DNA of 64,000 bases from an uncultured Saprospiraceae bacterium (lineage in GTDB: Bacteria > Bacteroidota > Bacteroidia > Chitinophagales > Saprospiraceae): contig CALIAU010000005.1 in NCBI GenBank assembly GCA_938045585.1, positions 124,001 through 188,000 of the forward strand. Direction: 5' to 3'. The notes beneath the pieces were generated by a model. The model was given only the letters and a program-made list of their open reading frames with translations. It was not told the DNA's origin and did no database searches. The position numbers and the translations under genes are program-made. Positions 18,316 through 27,881 of this stretch are shown here, piece by piece; positions within the stretch are counted from its first letter, which is position 1; every line of letters starts with the position of its first letter.

Positions 18316-18788
18316 TAGACGGAAATCTCCATTACCTCAAACTCTAAATTTCCTCTTGGTGTTTCTATAACAGCAATTTCGCCCACTGCTTTTCCGAGCA
18401 GTCCTTGACCAAATGGTGAGTTTGTAGAAATCTTTTTCAGCTTAATATCCGCTTCAGATTCTGAAACTAATTTATATGTCACTTCTTTGCCCGTCTTTAC
18501 ATTCTTAATCTTCACATTACACAAGACCGTCACTTTACTTGTATCCAACTCACTTGAATCCAATATCCTTGCATTAGCCAGTGCTTTGTCCATTTGACTG
18601 ATCTTCATCTCAAGCATGCCCTGCGCATCCTTTGCTGCATCGTACTCTGCATTCTCAGACAGATCTCCTTTTTCTCTTGCTTCTGCAATTGCTCTAGCTG
18701 CTTCTTGCCTCCCTTCTGTCTTTAAAAGGTCTAGTTCAGTTTTTAGTTTATCGTAACCTTCTTGGGTCATATAACTGATCTCTGACAT
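18315..18788 (-). CDS. greA: transcription elongation factor GreA
   Basis: A 157-residue GreA, close to the usual 158. The N-terminal coiled coil begins 'MSEISYMTQEGYDKLKTEL' and carries the tip motif 'ENAEYDAAKDAQG', whose acidic residues enter the RNA polymerase secondary channel and promote cleavage of backtracked RNA. The C-terminal FKBP-like domain ends 'GNLEFEVMEISV', with 'SPFGQGLLGKAVGE' before it. I start at 18788, not 18818, because the shorter form matches the family. Coupled to the HIT gene. Confidence 0.95.
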   Translation of the reverse strand: MSEISYMTQEGYDKLKTELDLLKTEGRQEAARAIAEAREKGDLSENAEYDAAKDAQGMLEMKISQMDKALANARILDSSELDTSKVTVLCNVKIKNVKTGKEVTYKLVSESEADIKLKKISTNSPFGQGLLGKAVGEIAVIETPRGNLEFEVMEISV

Positions 18789-18818
18789 GGTTATAGTTTT
18801 AGTTTTATTAAACGACAA

Positions 18819-18844
18819 AAACGTCTCCCATAAGAGAGACGTTT
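18819..18844 (-). terminator. Rho-independent terminator of the PorV/PorQ operon
   Basis: AAACGTCTC (18819-18827) pairs perfectly with GAGACGTTT (18836-18844). Read on the minus strand, the stem is followed by TTTTTG. It lies 33 bases past the stop at 18877 and separates this operon from greA. Confidence 0.8.
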
Positions 18845-18876
18845 CTGCTTTATATAAAATTATAAAAAAATTCTGA

Positions 18877-19917
18877 CTAAAAACTCAGTCTAAGACTGAT
18901 ATTGTGGCTTCCTCTGAAATAGCGTGTAGTTCTATACGCGTAATCTAAACCCAACTTCGTGTCACCAGCTTTCTTTAATGGGAGATCAAATGAAACGCCA
19001 CCTGCAAACCCATCATAGATGTTATCTGTTCCTGAGGACTGCTGTAGTTCATACTTGTAAGCACCTCTCAGTGCAAACTTATCCAATAGATATATTTCAG
19101 CACCTCCCCCAATTTGGTCTCTTGCAAATGCATTCGAAGTAAAATTACCAAGAATTCTTAAAAAGGCTTGGTCACTGAAATGGATATCATAAGAAAGACC
19201 TACATTCAACGCGGATGGAAGTTCAAACACATCTGCTCTTTGATTCAATGTAAGGCCATAGTCTATAATAGCATCTGGAGCATCTACCTGTGTTGCAAGA
19301 CCTGGACCCTTAAACTGCATAGGTGTTCCTACATTTCTTAGGGAGATTCCTAATTTAAATTCGTCATTATCTCCTGACACATATTGTACACCTGCATCTA
19401 CTGCAAATCCCAATGCACTTACATCTGTTAATGACTCGGAAATAGAACGAAATAATACTCCAACAGAAATTTTATTCTCATAGGTATGTGCATAACCCAC
19501 ACCTAGATGAAAATAACCAGGAGAAAATGTAGCTCCTGTTCCTCCAGGCTGATCAGTAGTAGTCACGAAGTTGTCACCAAAATCTACAGCTGTAAGCGTA
19601 AATCCGAGTGCTCCGTTTTCTCCTACCTTAGTAACAAATCCACCTGCATTAAGTCCCAATGTTGAGCCTTCATATAGTCTTGTATTTCCTAAGAGTAATT
19701 CCCTTTTTTCAATTCGACCGATACCTGCAACATTTAAACGCATTGCTTCTACACCAGATATAGATGAGGTATTCATTGTATGAATACCTGCACTTCTTGC
19801 CCAAGGATTAAAAAGCAATTCTCCTGCGCCTGCCTCTCCTTGTCTATCAGGGTTTCCTGCAAAAAGAGCTAGGGCACTAAAAATTATTGAAAATGTAAAT
19901 AGTAATTTTTTATTCAT
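18877..19917 (-). CDS. PorV/PorQ family outer-membrane barrel protein
   Basis: A 346-residue outer-membrane protein with a signal peptide (MNKKLLFTFSIIFSALALFA) and a FadL-like barrel of the PorV/PorQ family. Typical are 'GAGELLFNPWARSAGIHTM' after the signal, a short 'LNVAGIG' in place of the usual NPAGLA, and the final strand 'SHNISLRLSF'. PorV proteins shuttle T9SS cargo from the translocon to the sortase. The start is moved from 19965 to 19917, where the signal peptide begins. Third gene of an operon with a 1362-aa secreted protein and a TonB receptor, so it may be a dedicated partner rather than the housekeeping PorV. Confidence 0.8.
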   Translation of the reverse strand: MNKKLLFTFSIIFSALALFAGNPDRQGEAGAGELLFNPWARSAGIHTMNTSSISGVEAMRLNVAGIGRIEKRELLLGNTRLYEGSTLGLNAGGFVTKVGENGALGFTLTAVDFGDNFVTTTDQPGGTGATFSPGYFHLGVGYAHTYENKISVGVLFRSISESLTDVSALGFAVDAGVQYVSGDNDEFKLGISLRNVGTPMQFKGPGLATQVDAPDAIIDYGLTLNQRADVFELPSALNVGLSYDIHFSDQAFLRILGNFTSNAFARDQIGGGAEIYLLDKFALRGAYKYELQQSSGTDNIYDGFAGGVSFDLPLKKAGDTKLGLDYAYRTTRYFRGSHNISLRLSF

Positions 19918-19977
19918 AATATACCTTTTTAGGCATTTAAGCAGGCAGATAATTTCTGCCTGCATATGTTTATTATT

Positions 19978-22900
19978 TTATAATCCTGTCGCGTCAAATT
20001 TTCTATTAATACCAAACCACTTAATTGTTCTTTCCTCTCCAAGGTCTGGAGCAACAACATGGATTAGGTAAACACCACTTGCAACCGGTATTCCTCTAAA
20101 GTTTTTAAGATCCCATTCTAAGTCAGGGATGGTCTGTCTTGTAGCTACTCCTGGGTTACTTCCAGTTTTCACTGCTGGTAACACAGCTCTTTCAAATTTC
20201 TTTACAAATCTTCCATCTAGAGTAAATATGTTGATATCCGCTCTGTCTGGTAAATTTGTAATCTTAACCGTAGTAGTAGTAGCTCCCGTTTCATAGGCAG
20301 AATAACCATAATATGGATTCGGCACTACATTTACTATATCAAGAACGCTACTTTGCTGTTCAGCAGTAAGTGCTAAGGCTGCAGCGTCTCTAATTTCAAA
20401 TTCATACTCTGGTAAGTTTCCTTCTACAACCTCTCCACAACCATCTACACCTAAGACAAAATCTTCTTGTAAACTGTAAGGGTTATCAACTCTTAGTTTT
20501 ACTGTTAAGTCTGTTGGTATTAGACCTTGGTCATAAGGTAACATTTCTACCTCTGGATTAGTAAGTGCCAGTGAAGTCCAAGTAATAGCCTTCATAACAG
20601 AAATCTTTCCTCCTAAATTAAAGTTAGGTTCTAAGAGTTCGTATATCTCTGCACACTCATCATATTTCTGACGAGTAACATAAATAGCATGTCCTCCTCC
20701 AGCTGTAAGGAAATCAGGTGTGAAAAATGTTACATCCTGAGAAAGGTTAAACAACTCCGACCCTGGGTTAAATAACATGTCATATCCCAATGCATCGTCA
20801 CGATTCTCTGGATTCGCCTGAAGGTCCCTATATTCTTCATTAAAGAATGAATTCTCACCAAAGAAGATATTTAATCGTTCACCTGTCTCCACATCAATAG
20901 CATAGCCAGGGAAATAACCAAGTCCTACTGTCCCATCGTTTAGAGGATTTCCGTTAATGTCAACAGAAGGTGATCTTCTTAAATCAAAACTTCTTGCACC
21001 TTCAATTGTCTCAAGGCCATTATCTGTAAAAAACTTACTTGCTGTTTCAATTACCACACATTTACTCCATTTGCTTCTATCATCTGTCATCACAATATCT
21101 ACGTTATTCAACTGAGAGAAGCTACTAGCCGTTCTACCAAATGCTTGCTGATCAAATGCAGGCGTTAAATAATAAGGGAAAGTAGTGTTTGGTGGAGGTG
21201 CTGATGAGGTCAAGAAGTACGGATAGAATTCTCCTGTACCAAATAAACTAAATGCCTCTTCAGGATCCAATTCATTTTCTACTTCTCCATTTGCTGTTCT
21301 CATAAAATTAAACAGTGGTGCAAAGCCTGCTTGAAAATCGTTAAGGTTAGTCGCCCCATTATCCCTGACAGCATTATACCATGATAATGACTCATCTTCA
21401 TATTCAAGTTCGGTTCCTATACCACCATTCACATCATCACCTGCTTCTCCTGCATCTTCTGTTTGTGTAAGAGAAATGGAGAATCCATAATCAGTTAAAA
21501 TTTGCTCATTGAGTTGATCAATGGTTTGTTCTGATGCAATGGTTATTCCATTTGGATCAGTGAGTACCCAAGTAGCTCCAGGATCTAATCCACAATTAGC
21601 AGCACTAAAATCACCTTCCACTTTTAAATTGTATGTTCCTTCTTGCACTACGAGCGGGTTGAAAATTTTAATTGATATTGGTCCTTCTCCTTCCTGATAT
21701 TTAATTCTTCCGTCAAAGTTTCCAGCAAGAATAGCATCATACACGGAACTATCCACATCAACAAAATTACCACCGACTCCAACTCCTTGGATTCTAGTAA
21801 TTATTGCACCATCGCCATAATTTGACTGTAAGCTATCGTAGACAATTGGTCTAGGAATAAAGGTATATACCTGAATATTCTTTCTACCTTCTAAATATGG
21901 TTTACGTTGACCTAACTCACTTGATGGATCAAATGGTGCATATTCATTATGTCCATAAGCCACAACTGAGAAATAATATTTAGTATGATTTATTAGTCTA
22001 TCTCCAAAGGCATCTTCAGTCACTACAAATGAATGCTGCACACCTTGATCAGGAGATTGTATTACTCGTTCTGGAATCCAAATATTATCTACCTGACCTG
22101 GTATAATCTGTGGTGTCCAATTGTAGACTTCACTTACACCATTTTTTACATCAAAGGTACGAATAGGTCTTGCTTTCTCAGGATCAGAATATTCCTGCGG
22201 CGTCACCTGCGGATTTTGAAGTTGATATACAATATATCCTTCAAAGAAATAATCTCTTTCAGGAGACATAATTTCTTCAGGAGCAAAAATGTCATTCTCA
22301 GAATACTCTTCAAATGCATTGTTTGATCTGGTATCATTGGATAAGACTAATACTAATTCTTGATCCAATTCTACTGCACAAACATCTGGTGCATCTGGTC
22401 CATCGATAATATCAAAACAGTTATCAAATAATGCCTGTGCAAGGTCATCTGCAGCTTGTAATCTTGAGATATCCGGACAAGGGTAATCCAAGTCTGGTAC
22501 CCATACTGCTCCAATAATAAGTTCGTTCACAGCACCTGGTAATAGTAAGAAAGGTCCTGATGCTTGTAACGTTCTTCTATCTCCTGCTGCTAATCCACCT
22601 TCACACATTGACCATCCACCATCTATATTTGGATCGTCCGGGAACATGTAGCGTACAGTATCCGTTGACATAAGATTAAATCCTGTCCCACCGAAGGTAG
22701 CAGCTGTTCCATCTCTCCATCTTCCTTGGAGGTAATTATAATATTCAAAATCTTGGTTTGGATCCGCAGTTTGAGGCAGTGGTGTAGGCGTACTTCCTGG
22801 GTTATTAAAATACATAAAAGACGACATACCCAATTCTACGATAGTATCAAATTGCGTTGATCCAAGAGGTGGATCATTCAATACAGTGTCACCTGCTGCA

Positions 22901-24066
22901 TCTAAAGATATAATTTTAGGTCCTAAGGGTCCTCTAAAATAATCTGTACCAATAATAGGTACTTCCTCTTTATATGTTTCTATTCCACCTGGACAGTTTG
23001 TTCCAGACTCTCCATCCAAGGCATCTTGATTATACGTATATGCTAATGATCTAGGAACATCACATCCTACATAATCATCTGTAAAACATCCTAAATCTGG
23101 ATCAACCCACATAGCAAAGTAGCAATCTCTAATATCCTCAGAGGCTCTATTAATCAGTTTATACCTTTGAAAGGTCATGTTATTAATTTCATCATTGGTA
23201 GCGTAAGCAAATGCTTGTACCTGCACTTCCATCTGAATGGGACGTCCCATTGTTTCAAAGTGTGTTCTTCCAGCATCATTATAAATCCAAAATGTCATTT
23301 CATCTGGAACATATTCGATAGCTTGTTGTCTAGAGACAAGTGTGTTAAAACAGCCACGAATTTCAATTACTGGAAAATCACCATCTCTTGGATCATATTC
23401 TCCATCTGCATTCTCATCCCAGAATGAGCCTAGGCCTTGCTCGGCATCTGGAAGATCAAATTCGTATTTATCAAAGAAAAACGGATTTCCTTTTCCAGGC
23501 CAAAATTTTACGTTGTCAGGAATAGAGTCTGCTGACAAGGGCATGGTAGGGTCTTCTCGTTCATCAAAATCCGAAAATACTTTACGGACCTCGTCTCCTG
23601 TTACTTGGAAGAATAAATCCCAATTATTACAATCCTCTAAGTCAGTACCAAATAATCCAGTTACCTCATCTTCAATCAAAGGTCCAGTAGAGAAGTCTCC
23701 ACTGTTAATTCGGTACGTATTTGCGGCTATTTTAAGACCACCAGATGGATCATTTCCTCCAATCCAAACGGATCCTGCAAATATGGATGATACCTCAGGA
23801 ATACCTGAACCAACAGGTGGCTTAGGTACCACATACCTTCCGATGCCATCACCATCCCACCATACATCTCCACCCGTCAAAAGCCTTGCTCTGACGTTGT
23901 TGACTTCCACTTCAATTTGGGTTTGTGGTTCTAAACAATCCTCTCTAGAATTCACTGTAAGGTTTGTAGAATTGCTTTTGCCTCTTGCCTCTGGGTTTAT
24001 GTGCGCCCAAGAAAGGCTGACAAAAAAAGAGAAGAGAACACTTAATATTAATTTCTGTTTACCCAT
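19978..24066 (-). CDS. large secreted protein with C-terminal T9SS/FlgD-like domain
   Basis: A 1362-residue exported protein, signal peptide MGKQKLILSVLFSFFVSLSW ending near residue 21. The body is rich in Asp, Gly, Pro and aromatic residues, with beta-strand modules and no catalytic domain I recognise; an early segment reads 'GSVWIGGNDPSGGLKIA'. The last 100 residues look like a FlgD/T9SS-type Ig tail: 'VNVVPNPYYGYSAYETG', 'INIFTLDGRFVKKFERA', and 'IPVASGVYLIHVV'. Cell-surface display via T9SS is likely. It sits between the TonB receptor (35 bases) and the PorV/PorQ barrel gene, suggesting an outer-membrane complex. Function unknown. Confidence 0.75.
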   Translation of the reverse strand: MGKQKLILSVLFSFFVSLSWAHINPEARGKSNSTNLTVNSREDCLEPQTQIEVEVNNVRARLLTGGDVWWDGDGIGRYVVPKPPVGSGIPEVSSIFAGSVWIGGNDPSGGLKIAANTYRINSGDFSTGPLIEDEVTGLFGTDLEDCNNWDLFFQVTGDEVRKVFSDFDEREDPTMPLSADSIPDNVKFWPGKGNPFFFDKYEFDLPDAEQGLGSFWDENADGEYDPRDGDFPVIEIRGCFNTLVSRQQAIEYVPDEMTFWIYNDAGRTHFETMGRPIQMEVQVQAFAYATNDEINNMTFQRYKLINRASEDIRDCYFAMWVDPDLGCFTDDYVGCDVPRSLAYTYNQDALDGESGTNCPGGIETYKEEVPIIGTDYFRGPLGPKIISLDAAGDTVLNDPPLGSTQFDTIVELGMSSFMYFNNPGSTPTPLPQTADPNQDFEYYNYLQGRWRDGTAATFGGTGFNLMSTDTVRYMFPDDPNIDGGWSMCEGGLAAGDRRTLQASGPFLLLPGAVNELIIGAVWVPDLDYPCPDISRLQAADDLAQALFDNCFDIIDGPDAPDVCAVELDQELVLVLSNDTRSNNAFEEYSENDIFAPEEIMSPERDYFFEGYIVYQLQNPQVTPQEYSDPEKARPIRTFDVKNGVSEVYNWTPQIIPGQVDNIWIPERVIQSPDQGVQHSFVVTEDAFGDRLINHTKYYFSVVAYGHNEYAPFDPSSELGQRKPYLEGRKNIQVYTFIPRPIVYDSLQSNYGDGAIITRIQGVGVGGNFVDVDSSVYDAILAGNFDGRIKYQEGEGPISIKIFNPLVVQEGTYNLKVEGDFSAANCGLDPGATWVLTDPNGITIASEQTIDQLNEQILTDYGFSISLTQTEDAGEAGDDVNGGIGTELEYEDESLSWYNAVRDNGATNLNDFQAGFAPLFNFMRTANGEVENELDPEEAFSLFGTGEFYPYFLTSSAPPPNTTFPYYLTPAFDQQAFGRTASSFSQLNNVDIVMTDDRSKWSKCVVIETASKFFTDNGLETIEGARSFDLRRSPSVDINGNPLNDGTVGLGYFPGYAIDVETGERLNIFFGENSFFNEEYRDLQANPENRDDALGYDMLFNPGSELFNLSQDVTFFTPDFLTAGGGHAIYVTRQKYDECAEIYELLEPNFNLGGKISVMKAITWTSLALTNPEVEMLPYDQGLIPTDLTVKLRVDNPYSLQEDFVLGVDGCGEVVEGNLPEYEFEIRDAAALALTAEQQSSVLDIVNVVPNPYYGYSAYETGATTTTVKITNLPDRADINIFTLDGRFVKKFERAVLPAVKTGSNPGVATRQTIPDLEWDLKNFRGIPVASGVYLIHVVAPDLGEERTIKWFGINRKFDATGL

Positions 24067-24101
24067 GATATGAGTTTTATATAGTTTTTTAATTGTTATG
24101 C

Positions 24102-27100
24102 TTAAAAGTCAAATATTGCTCCCATATACATTCTTCTTGGTCTGAAGTAGTTTCCTGGGTTTGCAACCCTCCACTGATAGGAAGACAGGTAAGATCGAAT
24201 ATCCTGACCTACTGCAGCTAATTGATCCAACTGATCTCTACCAAATGAAGAAGCAAGGAATCCGTCATCATCTGGATCACCTGTTCCTGCATATACATTT
24301 CTAATATTTCTTGTGTCAAATACATTTTCCATTCTGAAATATACACTCATACCCAGTGATCTTCCACCCTCAGAAAGATTGATATTAAATCTCTTATCTA
24401 TACGCATGTCTGCATTAAAGGTCCACGGTCGTCTAGGACCATTGATATCTCCTTCAATACCTGCTGAAGTTAAAGGACTCGTAATAGTTGAATTGGCTGT
24501 ATATGGTCTTCCAGATACTGTAGTCAAGAGTAAATTTATACCAGCATCGGCAAAAATATTTTTACCAGCAACTACAGGTCCATTGTAGCTTTTTCCAGAA
24601 CCATACCGATAATCTATATTAGAAGTAATTCTATGCCTTTCATCAAATGATAACGGAAATACTTCTCTTTGAATACCTCTGTTACTAATTCCTGCTGATG
24701 AGTTAGCATCTGATCCTGTCGCATTTGCAAATTGAAGCGTATAAGATGCTGAGAGTTCAAGATTACTTGTTCTTCTCAAATCATAGGTAAATGAAAATCC
24801 TTTCACTGTTCCAAAATCAAGGTTACTATAAGCTTCATAGTTATTCAATGGTGCAGGAAGATTAAAATAGAATCTTCTCTGAATCATGTCCTCTAATCCT
24901 TTATAAAATGCAGAAATTTTAAGCGCAGAAGAATTTGTAAGTTTTTGGTGGAAACCCATCTCCCAATCTTCTGTTTTTTCTGGTTTAAGATCTGGATTAT
25001 TTGCCGGAACACCGCCTGGGTTTAATCTACTTCCATCTTGGAAATAATAATAATCCAAGGCTGTCATAATAGTGTTTGATGGCGGTCTTTGTACTAAGAT
25101 ATCATAGTGTGCAAAGAAACCTGCATCCTCAGAAATTGGGAAAGAGAATGATAGTCTAGGCATAAAGTTTAATTGTGGATCATAATCTTTAAATGAACCA
25201 TCAATATTAAATGCTTGCTCTGCATTGGCTCCAGCCTGGATGTTTCTTAAGTCCGGATTCTTTTCTCTATAAGAAGGGAATACGAGTCCACCTCCAAATA
25301 TCACATTTCCCCCACTCACAAGAGTACCATCTGGTGTATACCAGTTATCTCCTTCTCTAAATCCAACTACCGATTCTGAGCCTTCTCCAGAAACATATAC
25401 CTTATAGTCATCACCTACCGATTCAGGTTTTGTCTGGCCAGTATTTGCAAAAAATTCACTAGCCGTTTCGATATCATACAATGAGTATGGATCATTTAAA
25501 ACTTTGGAGTTAGCATCATAATAATCTGCACGTAATCCTAGTCTAAAAATTATATCCTTGTAAGTAAATTTATCTTGGATGTATCCTGAAAAGTAAATGG
25601 GTTGCCAGGGTGCAACATCAAAAGAACGTACCCCATTTGCATCCGTACTTGTGAAGAAATCATTGAACGTTACATCTGTTCCTAATTTATTTCCTAGATA
25701 ATCATAACCGTAGTAGGTAAGTCCTAACTGTGGAAAACTATTTAATTCCGGTGCAGAAAACATACCTAAACTCAAACTTGACGGATCAAGATCATCTATA
25801 TTTACAAACTCATCTAGATTATTATTTGTTAGATTTCTTAAGTTTTGGTAAAATAAATTTTCACTTCCTTCTGGTGCTGTATACGCAGGAGCATATACAA
25901 AATGGCCACTATCAAGAGTATCAAGTATAATGTTAGTGTTTACACCCACTAAGTCTGCATTTGCAAGCTGTCTAGCCGCAGTCCAAAGTGCTTCAGGTTG
26001 AATTTGCCAAAATCGGTTTGTTCTTTTCTCCCAGGCGAATCCAAACTGAATACTGTGTCTACCACTCTCGGAGCCGCCAGGAAGTATATCAAATCCACTG
26101 GTCACGTTTAGAGTAAGTATATCGTCTTCGCTTTTATTGAATACATTATATACTTGGCCTACATTTGAAAATAAGCCCCAGATATCATCTAGGTTATTAT
26201 CAGGAAATCCATTGATGTCATTGTATCTTGCTAAAGTTCCATTGATATCAAGATTAGGTAAAAAAGGCCCCTCTTCCACATCAATATATCCTTGCACTGC
26301 CTCTGGAAGACCGTTTGCCGCAAAGATCACTTGACCATCCCAAAGATTGGTATCAGCAATTTCTGAGATTACAGGCATCCACACTCTATCCTGAGATCCA
26401 AAATACCCATAGTTAAATAGGTTGTCTGTATGTCTCTTATCTTCTGTTCGTCCAAAGTTCTTCTCATATCCTGCTTGGATTGTGTAAGAAGCATTTTTTA
26501 TCAGTGAATTACTATTTGCTTTTTCCTCATCTGTAAGATCTTCACCAAATGATTGCTTTCCTAATTTATGCCTAAACCTAAAGTTCGCCTTATAGCCCTG
26601 TGTATAAGCCGTAGGATTATTTTGCCAGTTCAATAGTGTCCATGCAGCAGAGGGCGAAAAAATATTTTCACTTACAAAGAAGTTACCTCCAATGGTTAAA
26701 TCTATTGCATCTGTTATCCTAGCATCAATCTTGGCAGTACCTAAATAATCTGTATCCGCTGTATTAGGTCTTGCTGCAAGTGGATTTCCTACATCTTCTG
26801 TGTACCTAAATTGACCAGTAGGCAATTCTGTTGCCCCTAGAAAGGTAGTAGGGTTTGCTTCTAATTCTGAAATTAAACTTTCCGGTGCTCTGAATACACC
26901 TATTGCAGAAGGATTACTATCCCCTATTCTTCTATATCTTCCTGAAAGTCTAAATCCTAAAATCGATTTTCCATCTGATCCTTTAAGGATAGGTCCACTT
27001 AGGTTTCCATTCAATTCGTTATACCCAAAGGCATCTAAAAATTCTGAAGACTCTACCTCTAATCCTCCTGTAAAGTTTTTAGAAGGTCCTTTAGTAGTAA

Positions 27101-27752
27101 TGGATATAATTCCTCCTGTCACATCACCATACTTAGCTTCTAGTCCACCAGTTACTACCTGCATCTGATCAATTTCAGACTGAGGAATTGAATTGGTATT
27201 ACTTACACGCACTCCGTCTATATAATAATTTGTTGCATTGGTACGCGATCCTCTGATAGAGATAGCACCTCCATCAACAGATGAAAGACCTGCAGAGGTG
27301 GCTGCAATCGCATTAATATTCTTTGTAGGTAGGGCACGAATATTCTCTGCGGTAATCGTTTTACCCTGACTCGTATTATCAAAGTCAATTAATGGTGCTT
27401 TATATTCTGTGATGACAATTTCATCCATTAATACCCCCTGGGATATTACGGCGTTCATTTTGTTGGTTTGTCCCGCCTTAACGAGAATACCATTTACCCT
27501 GCTAGTTTGATATCCAACATAGGTTATTTCGATGTCATACGTACCCGGATCAATATCTCCAAATATGAAATTTCCATCAAAATCTGTCTCTGTTCCGGTT
27601 AAGAGCACATCGTTTTTATAGAGTGCAATGGTTCCGAACAAAATAGGCTCTCCGTTTTCACCATCAGTGACTTTTCCTTCCAGCGAAGTTTGGGCACTTA
27701 GAGCCCAAGACATTGATATGAAAATTACTAATAAAGTAATCTTTCTGGTCAT
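24102..27752 (-). CDS. TonB-dependent receptor with carboxypeptidase-regulatory-like N-terminal domain
   Basis: A 1216-residue outer-membrane receptor. Signal peptide to about residue 20, a CarboxypepD_reg-like domain (about 24-110, 'GKVTDGENGEPILFGTIALY', 'GYQTSRVNGILVKAGQT'), the plug (about 115-240, 'AISIRGSRTNATNYYIDGVR' and 'VVTGGLEAKYGDVTGGIISI'), and a long barrel ending 'GNYFRPRRMYMGAIFDF'. It belongs to the Bacteroidota receptors of SusC-like architecture, but no SusD follows; the partner is instead the 1362-aa secreted protein. First gene of the three-gene operon. Ligand unknown. Confidence 0.88.
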   Translation of the reverse strand: MTRKITLLVIFISMSWALSAQTSLEGKVTDGENGEPILFGTIALYKNDVLLTGTETDFDGNFIFGDIDPGTYDIEITYVGYQTSRVNGILVKAGQTNKMNAVISQGVLMDEIVITEYKAPLIDFDNTSQGKTITAENIRALPTKNINAIAATSAGLSSVDGGAISIRGSRTNATNYYIDGVRVSNTNSIPQSEIDQMQVVTGGLEAKYGDVTGGIISITTKGPSKNFTGGLEVESSEFLDAFGYNELNGNLSGPILKGSDGKSILGFRLSGRYRRIGDSNPSAIGVFRAPESLISELEANPTTFLGATELPTGQFRYTEDVGNPLAARPNTADTDYLGTAKIDARITDAIDLTIGGNFFVSENIFSPSAAWTLLNWQNNPTAYTQGYKANFRFRHKLGKQSFGEDLTDEEKANSNSLIKNASYTIQAGYEKNFGRTEDKRHTDNLFNYGYFGSQDRVWMPVISEIADTNLWDGQVIFAANGLPEAVQGYIDVEEGPFLPNLDINGTLARYNDINGFPDNNLDDIWGLFSNVGQVYNVFNKSEDDILTLNVTSGFDILPGGSESGRHSIQFGFAWEKRTNRFWQIQPEALWTAARQLANADLVGVNTNIILDTLDSGHFVYAPAYTAPEGSENLFYQNLRNLTNNNLDEFVNIDDLDPSSLSLGMFSAPELNSFPQLGLTYYGYDYLGNKLGTDVTFNDFFTSTDANGVRSFDVAPWQPIYFSGYIQDKFTYKDIIFRLGLRADYYDANSKVLNDPYSLYDIETASEFFANTGQTKPESVGDDYKVYVSGEGSESVVGFREGDNWYTPDGTLVSGGNVIFGGGLVFPSYREKNPDLRNIQAGANAEQAFNIDGSFKDYDPQLNFMPRLSFSFPISEDAGFFAHYDILVQRPPSNTIMTALDYYYFQDGSRLNPGGVPANNPDLKPEKTEDWEMGFHQKLTNSSALKISAFYKGLEDMIQRRFYFNLPAPLNNYEAYSNLDFGTVKGFSFTYDLRRTSNLELSASYTLQFANATGSDANSSAGISNRGIQREVFPLSFDERHRITSNIDYRYGSGKSYNGPVVAGKNIFADAGINLLLTTVSGRPYTANSTITSPLTSAGIEGDINGPRRPWTFNADMRIDKRFNINLSEGGRSLGMSVYFRMENVFDTRNIRNVYAGTGDPDDDGFLASSFGRDQLDQLAAVGQDIRSYLSSYQWRVANPGNYFRPRRMYMGAIFDF

Positions 27753-27845
27753 AGATTTTGTTTTTAACTAATAAATGTAATTCTGATTGACAGAAGTGCA
27801 ACAATGTTAACAAATATTGATGCTACAGCAAAATTTTTCTACTTA

Positions 27846-27873
27846 TCCTAGTCCTCTTGGAGACAACCTAGGA
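27846..27873 (-). terminator. possible terminator after the 2-hydroxyacid dehydrogenase gene
   Basis: TCCTAG (27846-27851) pairs with CTAGGA (27868-27873), with an inner CTC-ttg-GAG. On the minus strand it is followed by an A/T-rich run with AAAAATTTT. It would isolate the TonB-receptor operon from the gene upstream. Confidence 0.4.
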
Positions 27874-27881
27874 CGACATTT

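Noticed and set aside
23342-24073. 243-residue plus-strand ORF antisense to the 1362-aa protein
   Set aside because: Ser/Pro-rich product typical of antisense frames; the minus-strand frame has a signal peptide and fits the operon.
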